DNA of 64,000 nt from Hypoxylon rubiginosum (Eukaryota; Ascomycota; Sordariomycetes; Xylariales; Hypoxylaceae), in NCBI GenBank assembly GCA_902806565.1, contig CADCXA010000006.1, positions 682,001 to 746,000 of the forward strand, in the 5' to 3' direction. How positions within the stretch are numbered: position 1 is the stretch's first letter; each line of letters starts with the position of its first letter. Position numbers and translations under genes: made by a program. The notes under the pieces were generated by a model. It was not told where the DNA came from. It ran no database searches and saw nothing but the letters and a program-made list of their open reading frames with translations. Positions 1 to 11,104 of the stretch are shown here, one piece after another.

Positions 1-631
1 CGGCCAGCGCGCCGTCCTGGAAGCCGCGCGCGTTGGCGCGGACCCCTTCCTGCGCCGTGATCAGGTCGTGGAAGTAGTCGAACTCCTCGCCCCTGACGGC
101 GCCGTCCATGAGCTCGACCCCGTGGAGGTGCTTGCCGGGCCCCAGCCGCATGTGCAGCAGCCCTACCTTCGACATGCGGTCGACGAGCTCCTGGCTGATG
201 TACTTGCCGTCGAGCTCGCGCGCCTGCGCCTCCGGGGTGACGTACGTGTCGGTGAAGACGCGCATGGCCTTCTGCATGCGGCGGTGGCTGTCGTTGTAGT
301 AGGGGCTCTTGTACGCGGGGGTCAGCCACAGGGGCTCGGCGTAGGGGACGGTGCTGAGGTCGCCGGGCCGCGGCGTGATGACCTGGGGCTTCTCGCCCTC
401 GACCGTGCCGACGCACAGGTCGGCGTACTTGGCCAGGACCTCGTGCCGGTGCAGGTTGTAGAAGTCGACGGTGGCGTCCCGGCCGGCGACCTGCCGCAGC
501 ACGGACTCGCCGCCGGGGTGGGCGTCGACGAAGTCGGTCACGTCGTACACCTTGCTGTCGACGACGAACCACAGCGAGTCCTCGGTGTTGTGCTTGGCCA
601 CCTCGGCCCGGGTGAACGTCTTGGACGACAT
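1..631 (-). CDS. Cytochrome b5 / acyl-CoA dehydrogenase fusion, 5' part (runs off the left edge)
   Basis: Reading leftwards from an ATG at 631, one uninterrupted frame of 210 codons reaches the window edge, so only the N-terminus is present. Residues 1-80 are a cytochrome b5 heme-binding domain: the HPGGES core gives the first axial histidine at residue 38, and the second is His61 or His63 in NLHRHE. Residues about 85-210 look like the start of an acyl-CoA dehydrogenase N-terminal domain, ending in TAQEGVRANARGFQDG. Fungal proteins of this type have about 500 residues, with the heme domain ahead of a flavin-dependent acyl-CoA dehydrogenase; they are presumed to oxidise an acyl-CoA or related substrate, passing electrons through the heme. 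Substrate and location cannot be told from this part. The frame is very GC-rich compared with the flanking DNA. The family call is firm for the b5 domain and good for the dehydrogenase. Confidence 0.85.
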   Translation of the reverse strand, partial: MSSKTFTRAEVAKHNTEDSLWFVVDSKVYDVTDFVDAHPGGESVLRQVAGRDATVDFYNLHRHEVLAKYADLCVGTVEGEKPQVITPRPGDLSTVPYAEPLWLTPAYKSPYYNDSHRRMQKAMRVFTDTYVTPEAQARELDGKYISQELVDRMSKVGLLHMRLGPGKHLHGVELMDGAVRGEEFDYFHDLITAQEGVRANARGFQDGALA

Positions 632-1313
632 CGTGACGGGCGGGACGGGTAGGTCGGATCGCTCGTTTGTAAAGAGGCAAGGGATCGAATTGGAAAGGGA
701 GCGGAACGATTGGCGGTGTTTTTAGACGACGGACTACTACTTCAACCCGCGATCAATAAGTAAGCACGAAGAGAAATTCAGTGCAAGAGAATGGATATAT
801 AGCATGTTGAGAAGAAGGAGAATGCCAGTGCCGTACGGCGACTTTGTGCTTTTTGACGTCAGATTCATGTTGGTAGAGCGCGGTGGACCTGGGATACGAT
901 GCCTCGGCTCACGCAAGTCAGGATGGGCTTAGGTCGGCGGTCGTGACAATTCGTCGTCTCTGATTGGCTGTTCCGGCTGCTCCCCCCCTGCCCATGTTGG
1001 TACCCCGAGATTTGGGGTAATGACTAGCAGCCCGCTAGCCTGCTCTGACTGAGGATAGGATAGGGGATTTGAGCAAGGGAGGATAATCCACGGGCTTAAA
1101 GCAGCCGTGTTTATGCATGTGTTAGGGTGGTTACATAATCCTGAAGGAAGCAGATAAAGCTGAGGTCTTTAATTCAAGAACATCAAATGCACCCTTATTC
1201 AAACCACATTTTCATGGGCACGGGACTGACTCAGCCTTATAATCAGATACCTTAGCAATGTATTCGATCTCCACCTAAATCAAGTCTACAGTATACAAAA
1301 TATCAAGATGGCA
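632..1313. other. Intergenic: 5' flank of the b5/ACAD gene and 3' flank of the NmrA gene
   Basis: The stretch upstream of 631 (minus-strand gene) should hold its promoter. A TATA-like TATATA lies at 796-802, about 165 bases upstream of the start codon. No other gene, repeat or RNA was seen. Confidence 0.5.
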
Positions 1314-2234
1314 CTAGGCGGACAGGCACTCCAAGAGCCGAGCCTTGTCTCTCTGCAATGATGCCTCAAGTGGAGTGAAGGGAATGCCGAACTTGGCCTG
1401 GACTTCCTTGGCCGTGATGGCATAGGCGCTGAAATCCTTCAAGTTGGCCCAAAGTTGAATTCTCTGGCCAAAGATAGTAGCCTTTCCCTCCTCCACTTCC
1501 TCGGGGGTTCGCTTTCTCAGGGGCACGTCTTTGCCGCTGACCTTGACGAGGATGTCGCGTGCCTCTTCGACGGTGAGCAGTTCGTTGCCGAGATCAATCT
1601 CCTGGCCACCGAACTTGTCCGGATCCTGCAAGGCCGCCGCGGCGTACTTTCCAACGTCGTCCGCATCCGTGTAGGGCGCCTTGACACCTTCGTTGAAGGC
1701 ATGGTCTAGCTCTCCGTGCGTGGGAAGCCTAGGATAGTTCTGATGGGCTCCTGGCAGAAGGTAATCTTGATGCAGGATAGATGGCCGAAGGATGGTGTAA
1801 GCCTTGAAACCGGCACCGCGGACGATATTCTCGACCTGTGTTTTAGAGAGAAAATACTCGCGCATTTGGACTTCTTCGGTCACCTGGTCGTCCCACAGGG
1901 CCTTCTTGTCCGTGGTCAAAGTCGTGGCTGCAACAATGCTTTCAACTCCTGCTTTCTTGCATGCGTCGGCAATCGTCTGAGCCTGCAGAGCTTCGAAGCC
2001 CGGGATGGGCAGGGTGTTCAGGAAAGCCCCCTTGCAGGTTTGCGCAGCTTCATAGATCTCTTCGAAATTCTTGCTCTCGCCTTGGAAGAGCGTCACACCT
2101 GGGCTCTTCAACAGTGGCGGAACCTTTTCCAGGTCACGCACAACTGCGTGGACCTTGACGCCCGATGCAAGCAGGTGCTTGATGACTGATTGGCCTTGCT
2201 GGCCAGTTGCCTGAGTGACTAGGTAGGTAGCCAT
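1314..2234 (-). CDS. NmrA-like NAD(P)-binding protein
   Basis: A single exon of 306 codons. The N-terminus is a Rossmann fold whose dinucleotide loop reads TQATGQQGQSV (residues 7-17), the variant glycine motif of the NmrA-like family. An atypical SDR body follows, with a conserved AATTL segment near residue 103. The length matches the family (about 300-330). NmrA-type proteins bind NAD(P) and often act as redox sensors that bind regulators; others are true reductases. It cannot be told which applies, because the YxxxK catalytic pair is not obvious. It is divergent from a Zn(II)2Cys6 transcription factor, 669 bases away, which suits a regulatory pairing but does not prove it. The first in-frame ATG at 2234 places the Rossmann motif at the usual distance from the start. 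Confidence 0.85.
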   Translation of the reverse strand: MATYLVTQATGQQGQSVIKHLLASGVKVHAVVRDLEKVPPLLKSPGVTLFQGESKNFEEIYEAAQTCKGAFLNTLPIPGFEALQAQTIADACKKAGVESIVAATTLTTDKKALWDDQVTEEVQMREYFLSKTQVENIVRGAGFKAYTILRPSILHQDYLLPGAHQNYPRLPTHGELDHAFNEGVKAPYTDADDVGKYAAAALQDPDKFGGQEIDLGNELLTVEEARDILVKVSGKDVPLRKRTPEEVEEGKATIFGQRIQLWANLKDFSAYAITAKEVQAKFGIPFTPLEASLQRDKARLLECLSA

Positions 2235-2903
2235 GTCGAAGATGTTTTGGGTGAAAATGAGGAGAATTGGCAGATAAATTGTAGATTACACGCGAAAGAG
2301 TACGAAGGCGATTCTGGATGATCTGGATGACAAGTCCATATTCCGGACGATGAAGCAGTCTGGACATTATATAGAAAAACAAAACTCACAGCCGCAGCTA
2401 AGCAACCCCCTTCAACTATCAGAATGTTTCGTGATTTCTAATCCATTGCGTGTTGAATGACTCTCTAAGCCAACGTCACCCTTGGATTCTATCAAATAAG
2501 CTCCGTTTATGTAGTTGATTGACATGTTTTTGGTCCCGAGGAGGCTGACATTTCTCGAAAAAGTTGCTTCTGGTGGGTCTTATGGTAGGGCAGGTCATGA
2601 TTCTAATAAGGCTATTGGTAGATCTGACTTCGAACATCTTTCCGGGGTAGAGCGAGAATTGGTTGGTAGATCTCGAAATGGTGACAAATCTCACTGTAGC
2701 TTTTCAGCTCGACAAGAAACTTGCCTTGGGTGGGTCTGCTGATAGAAGTACGCGCCCCCCTACCCCCTAACACACTAGCTTATTTCGTCCGCATCCTTCC
2801 AGGCAGTCATGAAGTTCATGAAGTTCATTAGTTGTTGGGAATCTAGGTCATCGGTACCATCGGACCTGGATTCCAATTCGAACATATCAAGTCCACTGTT
2901 ACG
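2235..2903. promoter_or_regulatory. Divergent intergenic region between the NmrA-like gene and the Zn2Cys6 gene
   Basis: These 669 bases must contain the promoters of both divergent genes. A TATA-like TATATAG lies at 2367-2373, about 135 bases upstream of the NmrA start. A short direct repeat of ATGAAGTTC lies at 2809-2826, close to the transcription factor start. Short ORFs in both directions here have no protein-like composition. Confidence 0.5.
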
Positions 2904-4643
2904 ATGAAGCCTCGAAAAGACTGCTGGACCTGTAAAGGTTAGTGCTCGTGCCAGTAAATCACGTACCTAAACAGTCTCACCTAATTGCGCTTCTCTAGCT
3001 CGAAGGGTCCCTTGTGATGGAGGCTCACCCACCTGCAAGAAGTGTGCTCGAGCCCGACGAGTCTGCCAAGGGTATGGCATGCGTCTATCGTGGCCGAGGG
3101 ACAACGACAAGAAGCGTGCGGCCGCGGGTAGTTCGCCGCCAATGACACTATCCTCAAGACAGATGGCCAATCTCTTCTTCATCAACACAACTTGGCGGGA
3201 CATGGAACTATATCATCATCTGAACCCGCCGATACGACCTCTTCATGTGGTTCAAACCTATCCGAAACTGTGCGGGCAGCCTCACACAGGGGCGAACAAT
3301 ATGGACCTGCTCATGGACCTAGTCAATCACTGTAAGCTTGAAACGATGTCGTGTAATCGATGGTATTGCTCAGTCAACTCATAATAGATGTTGGTGTTAG
3401 TTCACGATTCGGCCCATCTCTCGTTAGTCACGTTCGATGTAAATACGCTGCAAATTCGAGACGCACTTATGAGAATGGCCCTAGCAAACGACACGGTCCA
3501 AGGACTCGCTCTTCTCTGCGCATTGCTCGCTTTCTCTTCGCTACATCGCCATGGACTCACTCAGCAGGCCATGCAACTCAAGATATCGGCGCTCCATTCT
3601 CTATCAGCTTCTGCTAAGGAGGGACCACTAACCTCCACCGAAGCTGCCCAACACGTGGCCGCATCTATGCTTCTTGGCGCTTTTGACGTGGGTTATAAAG
3701 AATCGATGAAGCAATGTTAATGCTTGCGCTAACCCTCTTGGATAGATCCTACTACCATCAGCAAGTTCGGGGGAGTGGCTGTGGTATACTCAGGGAGCTA
3801 TGGATATCGTCCAAGCGACTTGCCTCGAAGCCCAGTTATATGAAAGTGATTTTGGCCATCTGCTTGATTGGGTTTACTTCCACGATGCACTTTCTCGCTT
3901 TCCCATACATCACTGGCAACACGCCTCGTTGGCTCGAGAGGCCCCTAATACAATTGACGTTAAGCCCCCAGGCGTTCAGTATCTGCCTTTGGCCAGACAC
4001 AGACCAGTATGATCGCCGAGACCCCTTAAGGGAAGTGCTCCTATAATTATCTGCTAATGCTCTTTTATAGGCATTGTCTCCTCCAAATCCTTCGTATGCA
4101 ATTTTAAACATACTTTCTGAGGCATGCGACACGTTGCTCGATCCGAAGGATCCCACAAGCCGCAGCGAAGAGTATCGCGGCCGTCTCAGAGAACTTGAGA
4201 GAAGAGTTGAAACTATCCATGTCAAATCAGCCTCAACCAGCTCTGGTGCAGATGCCGCACTTGCGGTAGAAGTTTTCCAGACGGCAACACGAGTTTATCT
4301 CGCGCGGGCCTCGCAGAGCCCGTGGGAAACGCCCGCAGACCTAGACTCCTTGATAGACAAGGCATTCGCCGGGCCAATCGTGAACTGTATCTGTCCTCAC
4401 TTCTTTCCGCTGTTCATCCTGGCCTGCGAGGCGCGGACAGACGACCGAAGAGCGGCTATCCTCAACTTGATCGACGGCACCGAGACCAACCTTCGCATAA
4501 GAAATAGAGCGTGGCTGAAGGAGGTGATACAGTCGGTTTGGGTGCACCAGGATCTCCACGCGGACGGTGATTTGTTGGTGAACTATGTCGACGTCGTGAG
4601 CGATATGATCAGTTCGAGTGATACCGTCCCCTCTTTCGTCTAG
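2904..4643 (+). CDS. Zn(II)2Cys6 fungal transcription factor (5 exons)
   Basis: Exons 2904-2937, 2999-3331, 3401-3687, 3746-4006 and 4071-4643 join in frame (1488 nt, 495 residues). Residues 7-34 form a canonical binuclear cluster C-x2-C-x6-C-x6-C-x2-C-x6-C (Cys 7, 10, 17, 24, 27, 34), and the first intron falls just after CWTCK, a common place in this family. The rest is the fungal-specific regulatory domain (Fungal_trans_2 type), recognisable by segments such as VTFDVN, RMALANDTVQ, LLCALLAFSSLH and SGEWLWYTQGA. Intron 2 was placed with its acceptor at 3400 because the nearer AG at 3387 breaks the frame. Introns 1 and 3-5 have good donors and acceptors; intron 3 uses GTGGGT and a GCTAAC branch point. 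It presumably regulates neighbours such as the divergent NmrA-like gene or the downstream amine oxidase (inference only). Confidence 0.88.
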
Positions 4644-6609
4644 GATTTTTCTTCTTGAGAGCATTAAACTAGGAGACTATTAGACGACTATGACAAGGGT
4701 AAAATATGTATATTTATAGGTAGGAGGTGCTGTTTAGGAACTTAACCCTCATGCTAGACGCCAGCTTAAAGCGGCATGACTTAGGTCTGCATTACGTACT
4801 GTACCTATTTATCGGGGTTATTTCAGGGACATTGATTAGTAATGGGGGCGCTCACATGCCATTCTGCCCTTTCTCTTCTTTTTCTGGAACTTCCCCCAGC
4901 GCAACCCACTCACCTACGTTTGCAGGGGTCTGCCGTGTCAGACTGAGATGCGACCTTGAGCCTCATGTGCTATTTTATTTATCATGAAGGATGAACAAGA
5001 GCTGTGTCGTCGTTAGTGAGCCATAAGTCAGATTTGGGCTTCCTCGGTGAAGAACTAGCCGTTGGTATCTCGACTTTTATCAGGTACGCAAAAACGACGA
5101 CGCATCGGCTTTTCGTAGGCTTCGGCATTGGACATCGGCCGAGCCCGACAGCATCGCCCGACACGTCCGCCTCACCTTTCACAGCAAGCGTTTAATAGGT
5201 TATTCATTCATCTCTCTGGTGACATTGAATCCTTCGATATCAAACATGGTAACTAAGAGTTAATTTGGACGTGTCTTTACTCCTTACTCCGATAATTCCG
5301 ATATCGCCCCCCACGACAGCTGCGGGATATAAGAATCATCATCTAGAATCCGGAGTTAGGGTCTCATGTTTTTCGTTCTCACCATAGTCTCTTATTGCAA
5401 CATCTCATCTTGTGAGCTTCCAAGTTCATCTGGCTCACTCTTCCTGACTGGATGATATTTGCTCGGACCCTCCTTACAGCATTACCGCGGTAAGTTGGTC
5501 TTTTATATCTTGTATCAGGATTTGCATCTTCTCCACTTGATCTACTACTGCATCTACGCTCCCGTCTTCCGACTGTCCCGATTATCACCAATGGCTAAGT
5601 GGTTAGAGCCTATTCAGGCTCTTAATGAGTCTATCTACCCAATCAGATATATGGATTCCTCGACGTGGCATTCTTAGTCTTGTGCTAGGTTAGCATCTGC
5701 CAATTGACGAGATCTAGGATGGTTTTATTACATGACAAGACAACCCTTTGTTAATTTCTATGTGGTACCAACGGATGCGGCGCTTGTCTTCCCCTGGGAG
5801 ATCTGCTTAGTCTACTGCATAGCTGTACCTCAGCTTGACCCTCAGTGTGTGGGAGGAAGAGACGAATAGCTGTGACATATCTTCCCCTCTCAGTCCTTCC
5901 AGACTTTACCCTATCATGCCAAGCAGGTCTAGGTCTATGCATTACATGCGTACCTGATTAATAGGGCAGATATACACAGCAAGTGCCGAGTCATGCGAGC
6001 GAGCGAGCGTCTTCTACCTCCTGCCTCTCCTAGTGGCACCTTCGTGTCTTGGTTAGGTGCTGCCTTAGTCTCCCTTTTAACATCATCCGTCTGTCACACC
6101 TGACCCTGACTATTGATAGGTTAGGTAAGCTCCTATCTGTAGCTTGTGCCTATCGCCCTTATTTATCTCTAGCAACTCGCGATTACGTTCTTCTACAACT
6201 CTTACTTTATCCCAATCCTCCATCTTTACCACAAATTCTACAACCAACCTAGCCCAAATATACTTTCCATATATCTCTATCTTCATAACACCCACCGCGA
6301 AGCTAAGAAAACAGCTGCGGGCAGAAATCTACGGAAGTATGGATGCTTACTCGATATCTTTCACTAGTGCTTCCCAACGCAACTTTTCCCGCATTTGGAG
6401 AGACCTCAAGACCTGTCGCCAGTATAGTGTTATGGAGATGGCCGTCGAGGACTTCTCGGAGCAACCGAGCTTGGGGCAGAGGATAGGAGAGGTACATTTA
6501 ACCTGAGTGAAGCTCTTGGGTTTATCATGTGAGCGAGGCACCCATCGGGTGATATTCTGTTGTAAACCGGCTAGATGCGGCCTAGTCTCCTCATAGTGCT
6601 ACTACTCAG
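4644..6609. other. Intergenic, no gene recognised
   Basis: Short ORFs occur on both strands, but none has a domain, a signal or consistent splice sites. A GAGC/GCGA simple repeat lies at 5995-6009. The 3' end should hold the promoter of the amine oxidase. A minus-strand frame at 6347-6541 looks weakly protein-like, but it is too short to call. Confidence 0.4.
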
Positions 6610-8193
6610 ATGAGTGATCCCCAGCATGTGGCATTACGCTCACATATATCATAGCGCCGAGCTCGAAGTTCCGGTCGCAAACCTCACGTTGGAGTTATTG
6701 GAGCTGGTCTCGCTGGTCTACGCTGCACGGATGTTCTCCTGCAGCATGGATTTGAGGTCACATTGATCGAAGGTCGGAATCGGCTCGGCGGACGAGTACA
6801 CCAGGCAAGATTACCATCGGGCCATCTTGTGGATGCTGGCCCAAATTGGATTCATGGCACGAACGACAATCCCATCCTGGACCTTGCCAAAGAGACGGGG
6901 ACGATCACTGGGTCGTGGGAAGAGAAAAGTTCCGTATTCGACGAGACAGGAAAACAACTTCCCCAATCCGATGCTGTAAATTGTTCTACCATCTTATGGG
7001 AGATTGTGGGGGATGCATTCCAACACAGCAACAAGCATTCGGCCACGATAAGTCCTGACGAAAGCCTCTGGGACTTCTTCAAGAAGGAGGTCCCTAGAAA
7101 GATACCAGATAGCGAGCCAGACTATGAGCGGAAAAGGAATTGTGTCTACCAACTCGCAGACCAATGGGGAGCATTCGTTGGTAGTCACATATTCACTCAG
7201 AGCCTCAAGTTTTTCTGGTTGGAGGAATGTATAGACGGTGGTAAGTTGACGATATCTTTACTCTGCCGCAATACCAACCGCTAAAGGGCTATAGAGAATC
7301 TGTTCGTCGCCGATACTTATCAGAAGATTCTTCAACTCGTTGCGAAGCCGGCAGTTGAGGGAGCGAAAATAAACTACGAAACGATTGTCAGCAAGATCCA
7401 GAGCACTAGCGACGAGGGTGGGATGCTCAACGTGTACACCGAAGGCGGAGAGAGCTTCGAGTTTGATGAGGTCGTTTTTACCGCACCGCTCGGCTGGCTG
7501 AAACAGCATACCGATGCCTTCGAACCGGAATTACCACTGAGGCTCACCAAAGCTATCAGGAATATAGGCTATGGCTGTCTTGAGAAGACCTACATCGGCT
7601 TCCCGAAAGCTTTCTGGCTCTCTGCCGACCCCAAAGATCCGTCAGTCCAAGGGTTCTGCCAGATGCTTTCTCCAAATTATGCCACCGACTCGAATCCACA
7701 GAAATGGAATCAGGAGCTCGTCGAGCTAGCCTCCCTGAAATCATCTGCTGTCCACCCGACCCTGCTCTACTACTTTTACGGAGACCAGTCGAAGTTTATT
7801 ACGGGCGAGCTTGCGAAGCTCGCTTCCAAAGAAAAGAAGGATAAATTCTTGCTGGACTGGTTTAAACCGTACTACTCGCGTCTTCCCAACTACGACGAGA
7901 ATTCTCCGGACTGCCAACCGACCGGATGCTACGCCACCGAGTGGCTCAACGACCACCTGGCAGGCAACGGCAGCTACGGTAACTTCCAGGTGGGCCTCGA
8001 AGAAGGCGACGTTGACATCGAAACCATGCGAAAGGGCTTGCCGGATCGAGGTCTCTGGCTAGCCGGTGAGCACACGGCCCCTTTCGTGGCTTTGGGAACT
8101 GCCACGGGCGCCTACTGGAGCGGCGAGTCTGTCGCGAAACGGATTGCACAGGCTTACTCTAGAGTGGAGGGCGGCGCTACTGTCTTGAATTGA
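6610..8193 (+). CDS. Flavin-containing amine oxidase (2 exons; apparent in-frame stop at codon 15)
   Basis: Exons 6610-7240 and 7295-8193 join in frame across a GTAAGT...ATAG intron. The product is an FAD-dependent amine oxidase of the monoamine/polyamine oxidase family. The dinucleotide fold VIGAGLAGLRC is at about residues 27-37, LIEGRNRLGGR (the Rossmann strand end and GG motif) at 51-61, then AGPNWIHG, and a C-terminal FAD motif LWLAGEHTAPFVALGTATG. Such enzymes oxidise primary, secondary or poly-amines to aldehyde or imine plus H2O2. The oddity is the N-terminus: the only sensible ATG (6610) is in frame with the FAD domain, but a TAG at 6652-6654 interrupts it, and no in-frame ATG lies between that stop and the FAD motif. 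Either the gene is a recent pseudogene, or a short upstream intron ending at 6654 removes the stop. One such possibility is ATG at 6575 with a weak GTGCTA donor at 6596. The rest of the frame is intact and uniformly protein-like. Confidence 0.75.
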
Positions 8194-9681
8194 GCTTAGA
8201 CCGGTGCGGTATACAAGGTGTAAGGCAATTGGATTGAACCTGTTAGTCCAAATTGGTAAACAAGATTGTTCAGGGATGGGTGGGTATACCAGCATCTAAG
8301 TGTCTACATGGGTTGACTTGGGTGACCTAACGGAGCGGTACTACCTTCTAGAGAGAAAGAAATAAAAAGAATATAAAAAATCAATGCAAAACATACAACA
8401 CCAGGGATTCGCTGGTCGTCACCGACCCAACTACTAGTCCGGCGGTATCTGGTTTATCGAAAGGGGGAGCGGACGGGACCCCGAGTTCTCCAGATCCTGT
8501 GGTCGTATGTGCTAGATGTGTGTCGTAGTTCCGTATTTATTGCCACGGAGGTTTTCATTCCCATCCTAGTCCCCAAGCAACTTGCCTAGGTCAACCAGAT
8601 GGCCAATCCGTGCTTCTTGTATAAGAAATTAGACAGGTCCACGGATCCCAGACCATCGGTACCATCCCGGCTAACGTAAGAGCAGATCATGTTGATATTT
8701 GCGTCACCATCGTCTTTTTCTGATCTGATCATACTAAGTGGCCACGATCACGACGATAATATTCAAACCACTTTGTTCTAGACACATGTGAGTCTGTTGA
8801 GACTACGTCAATGATCGACGTCCCTCGCTTCGCAACATCTTATCGATTCGGCCCTTACACCGATATACTGAGGTAGTCAATGGGATATGCTCCGTTCCTA
8901 CGCGGAGTAGGTAATGCCCATCGCGGTAACGTCAATAACGCTGGCAAAGATCGTCGTCTACGTAAGAATTGATTAAAGCCGTCACCTAGGTATTTGGTAA
9001 TAAGCGGCCTGGCATGTTACGAGATATCTTCCCATAAGTCATGTATGGCGTGTCATGTCATGTGGCTTGATGGTATCGACTCTCTATTCCTAACATCGCG
9101 TTGTGCTACACTACTACACTACTCGTAATAATTCCCCGTACAGGTAGCTAAGCTCCCTGGGCCTTGCCTGTCCGAGCTTTATAGACCCTTAATATTGCAA
9201 TGCATTCGACAACCATCCCGGTGACCACTTTTCGACTCGGCTAGACCTTTCCAACGTACTATAAGGGTATGACAATGTCCTCGATTATATTTGCAGCTGG
9301 GAGGTTGGCATATGAACTATAAAAAGTGCATGGGAAATAGTAGGCATTTTTTTTATTTCGATTTATAATAAGGTGGCGGCTCAATTTCTGGGCAATCTAC
9401 ACCTCGCATGACGAACCACCCGGCTTAGGCAAGCAGTATTCCGAGGCTGCTTAATGCGTATAGAGGTCTCGCCACTGGGCTATGAGAGAGTAGAATGGGC
9501 CGGAGGACAGGTAGACCTCGTGATTTAGGGGAAATTTCCAAACCTTGTCAACCAGCTCCTGTCTTGTTAGTAAGTTGATTCACGGTGTTTCCTACTGTCA
9601 ATACACGAGTATGAAAAATGTCTCGATGACGAATGAGCTCGAACTACCTCGGATCGCGTCACCCCAGCCAGGCAAGGCGGA

Positions 9682-10246
9682 TTAGCCAGCCGCAAATTGC
9701 ACCGGCTGGGCTACTATCATGTCCATCAATGTCACCACCGTCGGCCGTCGATCATGTGGCTTCGCCGCGAGGTAAAGCCTCGTGCGCGGTTAGGTAAATC
9801 GCGAGAATGGACACTTGAGACTGGGTCTCCCATCGGGCGGCATCCAGGCCAAGTGGCGAGCTCGGGGGTCTGACTACGACACGCGCGCCGGACGAGATGA
9901 GGCCTCGTTACATTGCTAGATGTGGGAATCTCGTCGGAGCTGTGTTCCGGTGCCAAACCCACCAGTTTAGAAATGTCCCTTTCACGCGGCAGCGCACCAC
10001 CCAGCAACACCCACCACCTCTATTTCCGTAACCACGGTGGTGCCAGGGCCCTCTGTCAATTGGGATGCCGAGATGTGACGTCTGGTTTCCCGGAGTTGGA
10101 GCAAGAGCCGGGGGGTTGGTTTTTAGCCGAAGCCGCTGATTCGCTGGCCCGAGAATCGTAACCCCCTTTGCGGCTAAAATGGGAGGCTGTTTCGCAGGGC
10201 AGAGACCTATCGTACCGTCTGTTTCACCTAAGAAGGGAGTTTAGCC
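9682..10246. promoter_or_regulatory. Cluster of XlnR/XYR1-type GGCTAA motifs
   Basis: Four copies of the GGCTAA core lie upstream of the GH6 gene. They are TTAGCC at 9682-9687, TTTAGCC at 10122-10128, GGCTAAA at 10172-10178 and TTTAGCC at 10240-10246. The last three are full GGCTAAA matches within 125 bases, close to the published binding motif of the fungal (hemi)cellulase activator XlnR/XYR1. They sit 860-980 bases from the start codon, which is far but within the range seen for fungal promoters. Functional use is inference. Confidence 0.4.
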
Positions 10247-10807
10247 AAACAGAGGGCGCTTCCAACTCTGTTTACTAACACGACGGTACCTTGCCTTACT
10301 TCTCCTGGCTTAACCCCGTCTAGGCATCGCCCGTTGCATATTATCTCCCATGGGGAAGCAATCTATCGTGCTGCAGATCGCTCCGTATGGGGAAAGCCTT
10401 GGCATTCTCCGTCTATACCTATTGCCGTGAGCGAAGTTACCACGAACTGCTAAGACACTTTCTTAGGCTTGCCCTACTATCCTAGCGAGCGAGCCCGTCT
10501 TCTTCTTGCGTTTGTAAGGAGGGAGATCCTTCTGCTTGAAGCACCGTTAAGCCCCCACGTCTTCCCCATAGATGCCCGTAAGTAAAGAGAATCGGAGAGT
10601 TATGTAGACGAAGCCAGGATCTTCAGCAGGACTGCATGAATAAGAAATATGGGATAGATTAAAGCTTCTAAGGGTCCCTTCTCCACGCAGTCTCAATAGG
10701 CCCGAACGGGTGGTTATACAGATGGCAAATTAGGATCACCGTAAGGAAGAAAAGACCAGAGAAGTGTCTTTAGTCCGGAGATATGGTAACCGTGGTGGCC
10801 AACAGGA

Positions 10808-10827
10808 CCCCGCAATATCTTCCCCGC
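10808..10827. promoter_or_regulatory. Paired CreA-type SYGGGG motifs
   Basis: Two inverted GCGGGG hexamers (read CCCCGC on the plus strand) at 10808-10813 and 10822-10827 match the CreA/CRE1 consensus SYGGGG. Closely spaced pairs are the arrangement usually needed for carbon catabolite repression. A further GTGGGG (CCCCAC) is at 10553-10558. The location, about 280 bases upstream of a cellulase gene, makes sense, but the motif is short. Confidence 0.35.
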
Positions 10828-11003
10828 GATGAAGGAAACTTACCAGGTACCGGCAGTGTCTCTATTCGGAGTAGACATACCGAGATCTTTCGCGACTGAC
10901 GGGCCTAGTTCCTGATTGCCACTCCATATACGTCGGAAAGAGAGCCATGTGGATTGCAAGGGCACGAGCCACTTCCACCACGACTAGTGGTATAGACTAG
11001 CGA

Positions 11004-11008
11004 TATAA
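11004..11008 (+). promoter_or_regulatory. TATA box of the GH6 gene
   Basis: TATAA, 97 bases upstream of the start codon at 11105 and followed by a pyrimidine-rich stretch, in the usual position for a fungal TATA element. Confidence 0.4.
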
Positions 11009-11104
11009 GAAGCTCAAGCTCCATGTTCCGAAAGGTCTCTTGATCCCCCTTCTCACCGCACTCACTCATTACTATCTCAAGGTCGTATCCGGGTCGAATC
11101 AAAG

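Larger units (their letters stand above)
8194..11104. other. Long intergenic region upstream of the GH6 gene
   Basis: No gene was recognised in 2.9 kb. ORFs at 9732-10161 overlap on opposite strands and look like GC-rich chance frames. The right-hand 1.5 kb is probably the promoter of the GH6 gene, with XlnR/XYR1-like and CreA-like motifs and a TATA box listed separately. The left part contains the 3' end of the amine oxidase transcript and otherwise featureless sequence. Confidence 0.45.

Noticed and set aside
68..652. 194-codon ORF on the plus strand
   Set aside because: It is the antisense shadow of the cytochrome b5/acyl-CoA dehydrogenase gene and has no protein-like composition.
9732..10161. 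Opposite-strand ORFs of 92 and 82 codons in the GH6 upstream region
   Set aside because: They overlap each other, lack known features, and sit in promoter-like sequence with regulator motifs.
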